A stretch of DNA of 64,000 nt from Comamonas avium (GCF_014836675.1 NZ_JACSQK010000001.1:522316-586315), one strand, 5' to 3'; positions 51,303 to 61,925 are shown, numbered from the stretch's first letter. Program-made: numbers and translations. Notes: a model not told the origin generated them from the sequence alone.

Positions 51303-52396
51303 GAGTGCATCATAGCAAAGTGCGTTTAAGTGCTTCATAAGGCAACTAAAGACGTTTTAAACGCAATTTGCTTTCTTGCGCATAGCGGAAGTGTTTATCG
51401 TCTGAACTCTAAAACGATTCAATACCCGCTGATTGATTAGGCTTCAAACCTTGGTTTCCTAGCGCTCAGCACAGTCACAGTGTGGCCGATGTTTTCCTCG
51501 CCGTTCGGTTGTGTGCACAGACTGTCTCTACAAGTGAGCTCACACGATGCAAATTTCCTGCTGCACAACGCTAAGAGCAAGCAAACCAAAGCGAAGAGGT
51601 GCGCCGCTGAATGGGTTGGGCCTCAAGCGGGTCAGCCAGGTACAAAACATCCCAAAAAACAGGCTTGAATTAAGCCTGTCATCTACACAAGGACGTTGAG
51701 GAATGACCTGTGTGACACATATAAGCACATGATCAACATCATGCGGTTCACGTGCCTGGTGCACTTGCTGGTCACAGTAGTTACTGCAACTGCAACTGCA
51801 ACTGCAAGGTCAAGGAGCTGTCGATAACCAGCGCCTGCTGTACGTGACTCTGCTGTAGCAGAGGCTTCCTCTGAAGGCTTAAACGGCGATGCGCATCCGC
51901 AGGCCCTCTACTCCACTAGACAAGAAGTACGCACCGATGCATTTCGCTTCATTCAGATGCTTTACAACTCTTTCCACAGACATTCGTCGCGGATGGCTTG
52001 TCTGACACAGGCTTGAGAGCCACAGCTGTGTGAGTCCGGCAGCAGTCTGGCCGGTTCAAGCAGACTTCCTTCATCTAAATCCGCATGAGTGCAGAGGGCT
52101 GCCGCCTGGCACAGCTCTCAAAGCCACCATTACCACACAAGACCTGAGTAAGCAAGCCGATAGAAAAGTAATTCTTGAAAACTTTTTAGCATTCGTCTGC
52201 AAAGTGAGTCCAGAGGGTACAGCAAAAAAACTGTGGCAGTAAATGCTGCTGGTGCCTAACGTGGGCTTTTTTACTCCCTCGTATTCAAAAGCAAGTCTTT
52301 GTAATTATTCTTTCATTTTCTATATTTTGCTGCCAACCTTGTTTTTAATTAATGTTTTTTAACAATCCTAACAATAGGCGTACCTATAAGGCTACT
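51303..52396. other. About 1.1 kb without a convincing gene
   Basis: It holds a minus-strand terminator-like hairpin (CAGGCTT/AAGCCTG with T6, 51655-51678) and four tandem CTGCAA units (51784-51807). It also holds the inverted repeat at 52010-52125 and an AT-rich end. Short frames here lack ribosome sites and family features. Confidence 0.55.
52010..52125. repeat. Imperfect inverted repeat, about 30-bp arms
   Basis: The left arm starts GGCTTGAGAGC and the right arm ends GCTCTCAAAGCC. The match continues inward with CCGGCAGCAG against CTGCCGCC. It could be a small mobile-element remnant or a structured RNA. Confidence 0.5.
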
Positions 52397-52753
52397 ATGA
52401 AACAACCATTTGAATGCCGCTTAAGAGCTTTTCTAGCTGAAATTGAAGTCGCAGATCGTGTATCTAGCAGACAAGAGGCGCTAGATCTAGTCTTAAAAAT
52501 CTGGATTGCAACAAATCTAAACTATGGAACTCCAGAAAGCGATTTGCTAGCACTACGTAGGATGCGTCTTTGCGCTGAGGATGGTTGGCGGGATCTTGAG
52601 AAAGACCCCTGCTATCTAGATAGTCCTGAGCGAAGTGGTCTTCGACTTCATCTTCACCATGATGGAACAATAGTACTTCAAAATAATTCAGACCACACGG
52701 CGCGCATAGTATTTACAAAGCTAGGTGCTAGTGCATTACATTTAAACGCGTAG
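52397..52753 (+). CDS. Unknown small protein
   Basis: A 118-residue, mainly alpha then beta protein, unrecognised: CRLRAFLAEIEVADRVSSRQ, LRRMRLCAEDGWRDLEKDP and a C-terminal beta part GLRLHLHHDGTIVLQNNSD. TAAGG lies about six bases before the ATG at 52397; an ATG at 52352 is the alternative. It is AT-rich compared with the backbone. Confidence 0.55.
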   Translation: MKQPFECRLRAFLAEIEVADRVSSRQEALDLVLKIWIATNLNYGTPESDLLALRRMRLCAEDGWRDLEKDPCYLDSPERSGLRLHLHHDGTIVLQNNSDHTARIVFTKLGASALHLNA

Positions 52754-52857
52754 TTGTTTGTTTAAGAAAATACTACTTAGGGTTTGTGTTTTGCACGCTC
52801 AACCTTAATTTTCTAGTCAATTATTATTGTTATTCACTAAAGTTTTTAGCTGAAAAT

Positions 52858-52875
52858 AGGGCCAAAGGCCCCTAG
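52858..52875 (+). terminator. Hairpin with T-run
   Basis: TAGGGCC/GGCCCCTA followed by GGTTTTT, about 100 bases after the preceding stop, between convergent genes. Confidence 0.5.
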
Positions 52876-52894
52876 GTTTTTCACTCAGTAATGG

Positions 52895-53473
52895 TTACTG
52901 GCCGAATTTGCGCTTTGCATCGTTTACGCAAGCGTCTTTGGCATCACCGGACATAGCATCGCAACGCTCTTTAGCGGCCTTGTAATCTGCTTCACGTATT
53001 TTTTGATCTGCATCTTTGCGGGCTTCTGAAACATCGGATTTTTTGTCGGTTGCATTTTTATTTGACTCCATGCGAGTCTCTGCAACCTTTGCGGATTCGA
53101 GAGCCTTCACATGCGCGGCCTTCGCGTCCTTACTGCACACGTCCTTAGCGTTGCCGGTCAGATCGTCGCACTTTTCTTTTGCAACGTCATATTCTGCATC
53201 AGCCTTAGCTTTTGCCAACTTGTTTCGATTTCCTTGCGTGTCGTCTGAACGGTGATTTAGTTCAGCTTTCGATACTTTCTCACGTCCGCTCGCTTCTTTT
53301 TCACAGACATCTTTTGCATTTCCCTTCAACGACTTACATTGCTCTTTTGCCGCTTTATATTCAGAGGCGATTCGCGTGCTTTCTGCGCCATGCTCCTCTG
53401 GGGTCAAAGCAAATGCAGACGATGCCATTAGTGCAGCTGCACTTACCGCGATGAGTTTTTGAGTGAATTGCAT
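52895..53473 (-). CDS. Periplasmic repeat protein, Lys/Ala/Cys-rich
   Basis: A 192-residue protein. The signal peptide ends about ALMASSAFA. The mature protein has three copies of a roughly 20-residue unit: YKAAKEQCKSLKGNAKDVC, YDVAKEKCDDLTGNAKDVC and YKAAKERCDAMSGDAKDAC. Each holds two Cys that may form an internal disulfide. Charged helices link them. It is common in Burkholderiales under vague names; the function is unknown, and an envelope stress role is an inference. Confidence 0.75.
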   Translation of the reverse strand: MQFTQKLIAVSAAALMASSAFALTPEEHGAESTRIASEYKAAKEQCKSLKGNAKDVCEKEASGREKVSKAELNHRSDDTQGNRNKLAKAKADAEYDVAKEKCDDLTGNAKDVCSKDAKAAHVKALESAKVAETRMESNKNATDKKSDVSEARKDADQKIREADYKAAKERCDAMSGDAKDACVNDAKRKFGQ

Positions 53474-53932
53474 TGGAACTCCTTAGACAGTTTTCATTAG
53501 CAAAATTTACAGAATGCTTCATTTATGGCATCTGCAATAATAGTAACCACTAACAAGTGATACATGACGAACTGTACACATACACCTATTGCCAGCTTGT
53601 CGGGCATGCAGGCTTATGTCCGTGGGCTTGAACCTACATAAATCTATATAGCTCTATATATGGTTCACCAATAACTACCACGCTATTAACTCAACACCGC
53701 TCTCTTCATTAGACAGAAAAATGGAAAACGCTCGATTAACGACGTAGAAATAGCTGCGAGATTTGGACATCGGGAAATGTGTAAAAGTGCGTTATAGCCT
53801 GTCATGAAATGAAAATATCTATCACTAAGCCATCCTCATTATCTTGACTCCAATCTAAGAAGCGTAAGTCCTACAGCCTCAGATAAAGGTTAGATTCACC
53901 CTAAATACACACCCAACCTAAGGAGCACATAA
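53474..53932. other. AT-rich intergenic region
   Basis: About 460 bases without a gene. A tract with repeated CTATATA at 53,640-53,665 is the only visible pattern. It probably carries the promoters of the two flanking divergent genes. Confidence 0.45.
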
Positions 53933-54193
53933 ATGAAAGATGACAAAAACCCTGACCTAAAGCCGTTTCACCCCGATGACGCAAAGCCAGGGGCAAATCC
54001 CAACAACCCTGCGGACCCTAACGACCCACGCAATCCTCAAAGTCCCAACCCATCACTGCCTGAGAATGAAGAAATGGACCCTGTGGGAAAGCCATATCCT
54101 GAACAAGGACCCGACAATCCGGACAACGAGCCAAACATCCCTGAAGATTCTGAGTCAGAGCGGATAGTTCAGCCGGATGCCCCTAATCCATAG
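53933..54193 (+). CDS. Small Pro/Asn/Asp-rich disordered protein
   Basis: An 86-residue low-complexity acidic protein (PGANPNNPADPNDPRNPQSP, NEEMDPVGKPYPEQGPDNPD). There is no signal peptide or membrane helix. AAGGAG precedes the ATG, and a terminator follows, so it is likely a genuine gene. Its extreme hydrophilicity recalls desiccation-protective proteins, an inference only. Confidence 0.6.
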   Translation: MKDDKNPDLKPFHPDDAKPGANPNNPADPNDPRNPQSPNPSLPENEEMDPVGKPYPEQGPDNPDNEPNIPEDSESERIVQPDAPNP

Positions 54194-54205
54194 ATTTACC
54201 AAACC

Positions 54206-54228
54206 AACCCGCACATTGCGGGTTCTTT
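54206..54228 (+). terminator. Terminator after the Pro-rich gene
   Basis: AACCCGC/GCGGGTT stem followed by CTTT, 13 bases past the stop. Confidence 0.6.
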
Positions 54229-54628
54229 GAGTGCTCTAAAAATATCGACACCCGACTTCTGCTCGAGAATACAGTTTTAAAGAGAGTCAGAAACAATCAG
54301 AATATTATTAAATGATATTCTTTTTTATTTTTCGAGAAACAAAATCAGGCCTAAAGCTACGAAATCTATGCTTCTTAAGCATAAACTGAAAATCAAAATT
54401 CATGAAAATAAATCTCAGATAGATAAAATAAATTGCAACACCTTAGCAAGAGGTTTATTCAATATCATTAATAAATTTTGTAATTTATATGGTTATTTTG
54501 TGACAAAACCCCCTCTTGAACTTCAAATGTAGTAGATAAGACCACCTATCTGAAGGAGATGAGACTACTTACAGAAGACAGATAATTAATCAATATAGAG
54601 AAATTATTAAACTTTTTGGAGATAAATA
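54229..54628. other. AT-rich region upstream of the catalase gene
   Basis: Four hundred bases, strongly AT-rich, without a gene. GGAG precedes the catalase ATG. A regulator site could not be identified by eye. Confidence 0.45.
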
Positions 54629-56716
54629 ATGCCCAAGTCAAAAATCACTGGAAAAAGTTCAAAAGCTAATACTTTCCTAGGCAACGCTGGTGAGCTGCAG
54701 CAGCAGTCACAAGGCAATCACCCTGCCCTAACCACGCAGCAGGGCATTGTGGTCCCTGATAACCAAAATTCGCTGACCAGTTTTAACCACGGCCCGGCTC
54801 TCTTGGAAGACTTTATTCTTCGGGAAAAAATCACGCACTTTGACCATGAACGCATTCCTGAACGAATAGTTCATGCCCGAGGATCAGGTGCTCACGGCTA
54901 CTTTGAGTTATCAGACTCATTAGCGGAATTCACTACAGCGAAGGTGCTCACAGAGACGGGCAAACGGACTCCTATCTTTGCGCGGCTGTCGACGGTAGCT
55001 GGCGGTGCTGGATCGGTTGACACACCAAGAGATGTCCGTGGGTTTGCAATCAAGTTCTACACAGAACAAGGTAACTGGGACTTGGTGGGCAACAACATTC
55101 CAGTGTTCTTCATTCAGGATGCAATGAAGTTTCCCGACTTAGTACATGCCGTAAAGATGGAGCCAGATCGAGGGTTCCCCCAAGCAGCTACAGCCCATGA
55201 CACCTTTTGGGATTTCATCTCATTAATGCCGGAATCCTTACACATGATCATGTGGGCGATGAGCGACCGAACAATCCCACGCAGCCTGCGTATGGTTGAA
55301 GGTTTTGGAGTACACAGCTTTCGGTTGATCAATGCTGCAGGCGAGAGCACCTTCGTGAAGTTCCACTGGCGGCCCGAGCTGGGCATTCAGTCCACCTTGT
55401 GGGATGAGGCAGTCAAGCTGCAAGCTGCAGATAACGATTTCCATCGTCGAGACCTTTTTGAATCCATTGAAGCGGGGCATCCGCCAGCCTGGGAATTAAG
55501 TGTTCAACTGTTCACACAAGAAGATGCTGATGCCCTGCCCTACGACCACCTTGACCCTACAAAAATCATTCCTGAGGAAGTCATACCGCTACGCAAGATC
55601 GGTCGCTTTGTTTTAGATCGATGGCCAGACAACTTTTTTGCTGAAACTGAGCAAGTGGCATTTTGTCCTGCCAACGTTCCACCTGGCATTGACTTCTCCA
55701 ACGATCCCCTTTTGCAAGGGCGCTTGTTTTCCTACTTGGATACACAGCTATCAAGGCTTGGAGGTCCCAACTTCACGCAGATTCCAATTAATGCCCCTCA
55801 ATGCCCATTCGCTCACCACCAGAGAGATGGACATATGCAAACGGAGGTTCCGAAAGGCCGCGTAGCTTATGAGCCTTCTAGCTTACAGCCCGACAGCCCG
55901 CTGGCTTCCGCTGAAAGAGGTTTCAAGCATTTCAAGGGGCCCACTGCGCAAGCAAGCAAAGGCCGCATTCGGCCGGAAAGCTTTGCAGATCATTACAGCC
56001 AAGCGCGAATGTTCTATCGAAGCCAAAGCGAAGTTGAGCAGTCTCACATGGTGAGTGCACTGGTGTTTGAACTCTCAAAAGTTCAAACACCACATGTACG
56101 CTCAGCTGTTGTGAGTCATTTACTCGTTATCGACAAAGGCTTGGCTCAACGTGTTGCCAAGGGTTTGGGTTTGACTTCTTTGCCAGCAGTCGCAAAGCCG
56201 TCAGTGAATCCAATTGATTTAGCACCCAGCCCCGCAACAAGCATCATCGGTCGAATGAAACCCACCTTGGAAGGGAGGAGCATCGCGATTCTTGTCGATG
56301 ACGACTCAAACGCAGAAACGATTGCTGCGCTGCAGTCAGCACTCATAGCTGAGAAGGCAATTGTCAAAATCATCGCCCCCAAAATTGAGGGCGCAACTCT
56401 AAGTGATGGGAAGCACCTCCCAGCTGATGGTCATTTGGCCGGTTCCCCCTCGGCGCTCTTCGACGCCGTGGCTTCTGTTTTGCCCCTTGCTTCCGGAGAA
56501 AAGCTCTCAAAAGAATCCGCCGCTCAAGATTGGTTTCGCGACGCATTTGGTCATCTAAAGGCAATTGCGGCTTGTAAAGGGACCCACATCATCTTGAGAG
56601 CGGCCGCAGTCAAACCGGACCAAGGTTTTTTTGCACCAGAAGACGTAGCGGATTTCATTAATGGCGCGAAAGGCCGTTACTGGGAGCGAGAATCCAAAGT
56701 TCGTCCGGATATTTAA
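54629..56716 (+). CDS. katE: Large-subunit clade catalase (HPII type)
   Basis: A 695-residue haem catalase that destroys hydrogen peroxide. The catalytic His is in [15 protein letters not shown], the catalytic Asn region is [20 protein letters not shown], and the proximal haem Tyr is in [15 protein letters not shown]-terminal flavodoxin/GATase-like domain from about residue 540 ([20 protein letters not shown]) marks the large clade. Such enzymes are usually induced in stationary phase. It forms its own unit with a terminator behind it. Confidence 0.95.
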   Translation: MPKSKITGKSSKANTFLGNAGELQQQSQGNHPALTTQQGIVVPDNQNSLTSFNHGPALLEDFILREKITHFDHERIPERIVHARGSGAHGYFELSDSLAEFTTAKVLTETGKRTPIFARLSTVAGGAGSVDTPRDVRGFAIKFYTEQGNWDLVGNNIPVFFIQDAMKFPDLVHAVKMEPDRGFPQAATAHDTFWDFISLMPESLHMIMWAMSDRTIPRSLRMVEGFGVHSFRLINAAGESTFVKFHWRPELGIQSTLWDEAVKLQAADNDFHRRDLFESIEAGHPPAWELSVQLFTQEDADALPYDHLDPTKIIPEEVIPLRKIGRFVLDRWPDNFFAETEQVAFCPANVPPGIDFSNDPLLQGRLFSYLDTQLSRLGGPNFTQIPINAPQCPFAHHQRDGHMQTEVPKGRVAYEPSSLQPDSPLASAERGFKHFKGPTAQASKGRIRPESFADHYSQARMFYRSQSEVEQSHMVSALVFELSKVQTPHVRSAVVSHLLVIDKGLAQRVAKGLGLTSLPAVAKPSVNPIDLAPSPATSIIGRMKPTLEGRSIAILVDDDSNAETIAALQSALIAEKAIVKIIAPKIEGATLSDGKHLPADGHLAGSPSALFDAVASVLPLASGEKLSKESAAQDWFRDAFGHLKAIAACKGTHIILRAAAVKPDQGFFAPEDVADFINGAKGRYWERESKVRPDI

Positions 56717-56741
56717 TATGACTCATTGAGAAATAATTTCA

Positions 56742-56770
56742 AAAAAAGCCCGAGTGATTCGGGCTTTTTA
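56742..56770. terminator. Bidirectional terminator
   Basis: AAGCCCGA/TCGGGCTT stem flanked by A7 and T5, between convergent katE and a small lipoprotein gene. Confidence 0.85.
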
Positions 56771-56779
56771 GTTTTCCAA

Positions 56780-56965
56780 TTAAGGCTTACCTGGCTGTCC
56801 ATCAGGATTCGGAATTGGAGTAGACGCATTTGGTGAGTTTTCTGCGGGCGCCAATGGAGACGATGGCTGGTTCGAAATTGGTGGATTGGGCTCCGAGGGT
56901 GTGGGTTTGCAGGCCGCCAAAGTCAATGCTCCAAAGAAAACTACTGGAAGAAATATAAATCGCAT
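56780..56965 (-). CDS. Small proline-rich lipoprotein
   Basis: A 61-residue protein. The lipobox LTLAAC ends a short signal (VVFFGALTLAAC), and the mature part is Pro/Asn/Ser-rich (EPNPPISNQPSSPLAPAENS). It is probably anchored to a membrane; function unknown. Confidence 0.65.
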   Translation of the reverse strand: MRFIFLPVVFFGALTLAACKPTPSEPNPPISNQPSSPLAPAENSPNASTPIPNPDGQPGKP

Positions 56966-57257
56966 AAATTGCCCCTAAGTTGATCTGAAAATTAATTCTA
57001 TTTATTATAGAAACTTAAAAATTATTTTTCTTGTTAAAACAACTTGAGCACATGTAAGACAAAATCTAAAAATTCTCTGCAATTTCCGCCAAGTTCACAC
57101 AGACCTAATAAATCAATAATTCTGCCGAGGCAAGCTTTGCATCATAGAATTTGAAAGAAATAGTAAGAGTGCTCCACTTTCTACTAACAATTTTTTAAGA
57201 ACAAAACGACTTTTACTGACGCCGACACTTTCAGACACGGCCTACATTAAAAGACAA
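56966..57257. other. AT-rich spacer before otsB
   Basis: About 290 bases without a gene; it separates the divergent lipoprotein and otsB genes and presumably holds both promoters. Confidence 0.45.
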
Positions 57258-58001
57258 ATGTATGAAAAACCTATCTTAAGTACTCAATCTGCTCTGTTTC
57301 TAGATTTTGATGGGACGCTGGTAGATTTAGCCGAAGAGCCGTGCAGTATTCAAGTTCCAGCATTTCTCTGCCAGCTGCTAAATGACATTAACGAACAATT
57401 GAGCGGCTCCCTGGCCATCATATCCGGAAGGCAAATTGAAGTGCTAGACCATTTTCTTAAACCATTAAAAATTGCGACCGCAGGCGTACACGGCATAGAA
57501 CGAAGATGCTCCAAAGGATTGATTCATGGAGTCAAATATCCAAAATATGATTTTTTGTTTAAAGCGTGCATTAAGCTAATTGAAGCTTTTCCATCTCTCG
57601 TCTTAGAACAAAAAATAATGTCTTTAGCATTGCATTTCCGAAAAGCACCAGAATTAGAAAAATTATGTAGAGATGTTTTTGAAAATGCAATTAAAAACAA
57701 ACCAGAATTTACATTAATTTCAGGGAAATACGTTATCGAAATTATGCCGAATGGTTTTTCTAAAGGTGCGGCAATACTAGATTACATGAAAGAGAAACCT
57801 TTTATGGGAAGAACACCAGTTTTTATTGGTGATGATCTTACTGACGAGACTGGTTTTGAAGCTGTGCACTGCTGCAACGGCATCTCTATCAAGGTCGGAA
57901 GTGGTCAAACTAATGCGCAGCATAGATTCAATAATGTGGCTGAAGTTCATAAGTGGTTATTATTGAATAGTGATTTTTTAAAAAAGAAAGATAATAACTA
58001 A
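57258..58001 (+). CDS. otsB: Trehalose-6-phosphate phosphatase
   Basis: A 247-residue HAD phosphatase that dephosphorylates trehalose-6-phosphate. Motif I is FLDFDGTLVD with the nucleophile Asp16; motif II lies in LAIISGRQ; motif IV is FIGDDLTDETGF. The gene is unusually AT-rich for this genome. It abuts otsA with no gap, so the two are one operon; here the phosphatase comes first. Confidence 0.93.
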   Translation: MYEKPILSTQSALFLDFDGTLVDLAEEPCSIQVPAFLCQLLNDINEQLSGSLAIISGRQIEVLDHFLKPLKIATAGVHGIERRCSKGLIHGVKYPKYDFLFKACIKLIEAFPSLVLEQKIMSLALHFRKAPELEKLCRDVFENAIKNKPEFTLISGKYVIEIMPNGFSKGAAILDYMKEKPFMGRTPVFIGDDLTDETGFEAVHCCNGISIKVGSGQTNAQHRFNNVAEVHKWLLLNSDFLKKKDNN

Positions 58002-59438
58002 ATGAACCGTCTCGTAGTAATTTCAAATCGTGTGGCTAGTTCTAACAAGCCTGCTTCAGGAGGTCTCGCAATTGCGATGGAAGAGCTCCTGCAAAGAAGG
58101 GGCGGTATTTGGTTTGGTTGGAGTGGTGACATTGTAGATAGTGAAACTCCAACTTCAGACCGAATTCACATAAATCAAGATAACTTAATAATTCGAATAA
58201 CAATCGATTTAACTCAGCAACAACATGACAGCTATTACCGTGGATTTAGCAATGATGTCCTCTGGCCTGTATTTCACAACCGTGTAGATTTAGCTAAATT
58301 TGATAACTTTAGTTTTGAAGGCTACCAGTTTGTGAACAAAATGTTTGCTTTGGCCATTCAAAAGTTTTTAAGAAAAGACGATATTGTATGGATACACGAC
58401 TATCATCTTATTCCATTAGCGAGTGAGCTTCGTGAACTTAATTGCCATCAAAGAATTGGCTTTTTCTTACATACTCCGCTGCCTCCCCCAATTATTTTGG
58501 AAACTATTCCACAGCATCGAGCATTAATGGATGCTCTAGCTGCATATAACCTTATTGGCTTTCAAACAATCCAAGACGTAGATCATTTCAGAAGCTATCT
58601 TGAAAAACGGAAAACCACTTATTTTTCTAATAAAGCATCCAATGAATGCTATTCAATAGAACTGAACTATAAAGATTTTCCAATAGGAATCGATACTGAA
58701 AATTTTATTGAATTTTCCTCGCAAAATGCAGCTACTGATGCATGCCAAGAAATAAAGCAAGAATATTCACAACGACGCCTAATTATCGGAGTCGACCGTC
58801 TGGATTATTCCAAAGGTTTGATCCATCGTGTACAAGCTCTAAAAGAATTATTTCGTATTTACCCAGAGAATCGCAAATCTGCAACGTTAATACAGGTGGG
58901 GTCACCAACACGTGAGACAAATCTTGCCTATATTAATGTGCGAGAGGAATTCGAGTCGTTATGTGGAGCAATCAATGGCGATTTTGGTGAGCTGGACTGG
59001 GTGCCAATTAGATATCTTCACCAAACTCTTTCTCGAGAGAAACTAGCTGGATTTTATCGAGCCGCGTCTGTTGGGATGGTTACCCCCTTAAGGGATGGGA
59101 TGAATCTTGTTGCTAAAGAATATGTTGCCGCGCAAAATAAGGAAGACCCTGGGGTGCTTATTTTGTCGCAATTTGCAGGTGCCGCAGAGCAAATGAAGGA
59201 AGCATTGCTTATCAACCCTTATGATATTAAATCAACGGCAAATGCGATTCAGCTAGCCCTAAAAATGTCTAAACGAGAACGTATTGAACGACATCAGTCT
59301 TTACTACAAGTAATTGTGGAGAAGAATGTACATTGGTGGTCATCTGAATTTCTAAATGCGTTGATATCGGGAAAGCAATTAGTATCAAATCGAGAAAATT
59401 TAATAAAATCCTTGTCAGCTGAAGCTGACATTACTTGA
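58002..59438 (+). CDS. otsA: Trehalose-6-phosphate synthase
   Basis: A 478-residue GT20 glycosyltransferase joining UDP-glucose and glucose-6-phosphate. Signatures are SGGLAIAMEEL, WIHDYHLIPLA, IIGVDRLDYSKGL and PLRDGMNLVAKEYVAAQ. The start codon immediately follows the otsB stop. The product trehalose protects against desiccation, heat and osmotic stress. The gene shares otsB's AT-rich style, indicating joint acquisition. Confidence 0.95.
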   Translation: MNRLVVISNRVASSNKPASGGLAIAMEELLQRRGGIWFGWSGDIVDSETPTSDRIHINQDNLIIRITIDLTQQQHDSYYRGFSNDVLWPVFHNRVDLAKFDNFSFEGYQFVNKMFALAIQKFLRKDDIVWIHDYHLIPLASELRELNCHQRIGFFLHTPLPPPIILETIPQHRALMDALAAYNLIGFQTIQDVDHFRSYLEKRKTTYFSNKASNECYSIELNYKDFPIGIDTENFIEFSSQNAATDACQEIKQEYSQRRLIIGVDRLDYSKGLIHRVQALKELFRIYPENRKSATLIQVGSPTRETNLAYINVREEFESLCGAINGDFGELDWVPIRYLHQTLSREKLAGFYRAASVGMVTPLRDGMNLVAKEYVAAQNKEDPGVLILSQFAGAAEQMKEALLINPYDIKSTANAIQLALKMSKRERIERHQSLLQVIVEKNVHWWSSEFLNALISGKQLVSNRENLIKSLSAEADIT

Positions 59439-59527
59439 GCTATTTTTCTTGCAAAAAATTCTTATTAAATAAATTAGTATTGTCTTGTATAGTTTAAAAC
59501 TATACTATCTATTTATTCAAAATAACC

Positions 59528-60589
59528 ATGCAGCAATATATCCTCAGTGAAAATATTAATATCTTTATAGATAAAGATAAATTGCAAACGATTTTGAATA
59601 ATCCGGAAAAAGCGTCGCAATTTAATAGATTCCGAACACTTATAGAGCACGGTCTAGATCAACTTCCTTTTCCTGGTTCTGGCCGAACGTTAGAGCGGTG
59701 GAAAACTCTTGCAAAGATCGGCTCCACTAACCTCAGCCTCGCAAAACTTTACGAAGGGCACACAGACGCGCTGGCCATCACAGCTGAGTTGGAAGCACCA
59801 TTGCTCTGGGAAGGTCAAGCTTGGGCGGTATGGTGTGCAGAGCCACCGAATATGCGCGTGTGTGCACATGGTGACTTTCGCAATCTATCGATAGGTAATG
59901 GCACTGAAGTAAAACTGACGGGCACTAAACCTTGGTGCTCAGGGGCCAGTGTTGTCGACAATGCATTGGTAAGTTGCTGGCTACCAGATGGACGTCGATG
60001 CCTTGTCGCGTTGGCAATGAATCAGTCAACTATCGCAATCAATAGCAGTAAATGGAATGCAGTTGGAATGGCTGACAGCTCAAGTGCCGAAGTATCTTTT
60101 GAGGAGACTGCAGGCATCTTGGTTGGATCGCCTGAGAGCTACTTAACCCGTCCTGGATTTATTCACGGCGGAGGCGGCGTCGCTGCCTGCTGGTACGGTG
60201 CTGCTAAAAGAATTGCTTCGTACTTACATCAAACAACTATTGCAACCAAAGAAGATTCATATAGGCTGGTCCATCTCGGCGCGATAGATGTTGCTTTAAG
60301 TAGCGCAGCTGCCTTGCTGACGGAGGCTGCTCACCAAATTGATCTGAGGCCCACGGAGCCATGTGCGTTGGAGGTTACTAGGGCCCGGCTTGCGGTTGAG
60401 GACGCCGTGAATGAAGTACTGAGGCGTGTTCCACGAGCGCTTGGTCCGGGTCCTCTTTGCACGGACAAAGATCTTGCGCAGTTGATCGCAGATCTGCCAA
60501 TATTTGTTCGGCAGAGCCATGCAGAACAGGATCAAGCAGCTTTAGGGCGCCTTATCGTAAAAGCACGGCCTGACCCATGGACTCTTTGA
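59528..60589 (+). CDS. Acyl-CoA dehydrogenase-like flavoprotein
   Basis: A 353-residue acyl-CoA dehydrogenase-fold protein. RTLIEHGLDQLPFPGSGRTL lies near the N-terminus; LTGTKPWCSGASVVDNALVS replaces the usual substrate/flavin strand, and a C-terminal helix bundle starts GGGGVAACWYGAAKR. It is shorter than classic enzymes (about 380) and the active-site base is not obvious. It is the first gene of a coupled four-gene operon and overlaps the next gene by 13 bases. The substrate is unknown. Confidence 0.75.
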   Translation: MQQYILSENINIFIDKDKLQTILNNPEKASQFNRFRTLIEHGLDQLPFPGSGRTLERWKTLAKIGSTNLSLAKLYEGHTDALAITAELEAPLLWEGQAWAVWCAEPPNMRVCAHGDFRNLSIGNGTEVKLTGTKPWCSGASVVDNALVSCWLPDGRRCLVALAMNQSTIAINSSKWNAVGMADSSSAEVSFEETAGILVGSPESYLTRPGFIHGGGGVAACWYGAAKRIASYLHQTTIATKEDSYRLVHLGAIDVALSSAAALLTEAAHQIDLRPTEPCALEVTRARLAVEDAVNEVLRRVPRALGPGPLCTDKDLAQLIADLPIFVRQSHAEQDQAALGRLIVKARPDPWTL

Positions 60590-61335
60590 AGCCTCGGATC
60601 ATTGAGGGTGTAGGAACTCCAGAAGCAAGCTGGCAACACTGGCTGGCCGGCAAAGGCTTTCCACAGTTTGCAGCATCACAAATGCTCAGCGAGTGCCAGC
60701 GAATGGTGATAGTTGCTCCGCACCCGGACGATGAAGTGCTAGGTGCGGCAGGATTCATTCAACTCAGTGCACGGAACAGTTTGCCTTGCACCATAGTTTC
60801 CGTGACTGATGGCGAGGCAAGCCACCCAAATTCTTTACTTTGGACACAAGAAGAGCTACGCCTTAAACGCATACAGGAGAGTACCCGAGCCCAACGTTTC
60901 TTAGCGCCTAAGTCGCAGTTTTTGCGGCTCAAAATTCCTGACGGCAAACTGGTAGAGCATAGGTCTGAGCTACTGGCTGCTCTAGAGACAATACTGAAAC
61001 CATTCGACGCAGTCTTTTGCACATGGCGATATGACGGACATCCCGACCATGACGTAACGGGACAAATTTGTGTAGAACTTTGCCAAAAAATTGGCAGCAA
61101 ATGCTTTGAAATTCCAATCTGGGCATGGCATTGGGCCTCCCCGTCTGACCCTCGCATTCCTTGGAACCGTGCAGTTGTTTTGCCTCTTACATCCGAGCAG
61201 CTCGCTTTAAAGCAGCAAGCACTGGCATGTTTTCAAAGTCAGTTGATACCAGATCCAACGACAGGAAAGGATGCCATTCTCCCTAGTTGGGCAGTACGTC
61301 GGCTTATGCGCCCATTTGAACTGGTGTTCACATGA
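60577..61335 (+). CDS. PIG-L family deacetylase
   Basis: A 252-residue zinc-dependent LmbE/PIG-L-type deacetylase. The metal motif is APHPDDEV at about residues 47-54, with a second His in YDGHPDHDVTG. These enzymes remove acetyl groups from N-acetylglucosaminyl conjugates. The start lies inside the previous gene and the end overlaps the methyltransferase ATG by four bases, so translation is coupled on both sides. Confidence 0.88.
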   Translation: MDSLKPRIIEGVGTPEASWQHWLAGKGFPQFAASQMLSECQRMVIVAPHPDDEVLGAAGFIQLSARNSLPCTIVSVTDGEASHPNSLLWTQEELRLKRIQESTRAQRFLAPKSQFLRLKIPDGKLVEHRSELLAALETILKPFDAVFCTWRYDGHPDHDVTGQICVELCQKIGSKCFEIPIWAWHWASPSDPRIPWNRAVVLPLTSEQLALKQQALACFQSQLIPDPTTGKDAILPSWAVRRLMRPFELVFT

Positions 61336-61925
61336 TCAATCCCGCGCACTTTAACAACCTGTATCAAGCCGATGCAGATCCGTGGAACGTGACCTCTGAC
61401 TGGTACGAGCGGCGCAAGCGTGAACTTGTATTGGCCAGCCTTCCGCGAGAGCGTTACCGCCACGGTTTCGAACCTGGATGCGGGAATGGAGAAATGACAA
61501 TGAGACTGCTAGATCGCTGTGACCAACTTTGCGCAGTGGATTTCTCCGAAAAAGCAGTCCAACTGTGCATTAAGCGTACGGACCACGTACCTGAAGAACG
61601 CCTAGATTTAAGGACCATGCCGCTGCCTTTTAGTTGGCCTGACGTACCGCACGAAGGTTTTGATCTCATTATCGTCTCGGAAATTGCTTACTACTTTGAT
61701 GATGAGGCGCTCGCCCGTTTCTATGAACGGAGCATCAGTTCTCTTTCCCCTGGTGGACATCTCCTCATGTGCCATTGGCGTCACCCTGCGCATGATCGTC
61801 AGCAGAATTCTGAAACGCTTCATCAGCGTCTAAAAGAACATCCGCATTTGTTCTCTATCCTCCTCCTTCAAGATTTAGATTTTGAAATAGGTGTCTGGAT
61901 AAAGCATGTGAAGGAAGAATCATGA
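61332..61925 (+). CDS. SAM-dependent methyltransferase, NodS-like
   Basis: A 197-residue class I methyltransferase. Motif I is GFEPGCGNGEMTMRLLDRC; the acidic strand is LCAVDFSEKAV; motif IV is FDLIIVSEIAYYF. The overall pattern, including WNVTSDWYERRKRELVLASL at the N-terminus, matches NodS/nodulation-type N-methyltransferases acting on sugar amines. That fits the deacetylase encoded just before it, which would expose an amine. Confidence 0.85.
   Translation: MINPAHFNNLYQADADPWNVTSDWYERRKRELVLASLPRERYRHGFEPGCGNGEMTMRLLDRCDQLCAVDFSEKAVQLCIKRTDHVPEERLDLRTMPLPFSWPDVPHEGFDLIIVSEIAYYFDDEALARFYERSISSLSPGGHLLMCHWRHPAHDRQQNSETLHQRLKEHPHLFSILLLQDLDFEIGVWIKHVKEES

Noticed and set aside
52030..52242. 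Plus-strand frame with GTG start in the gene desert
   Set aside because: Its first half is made by the inverted repeat, and there is no ribosome site.
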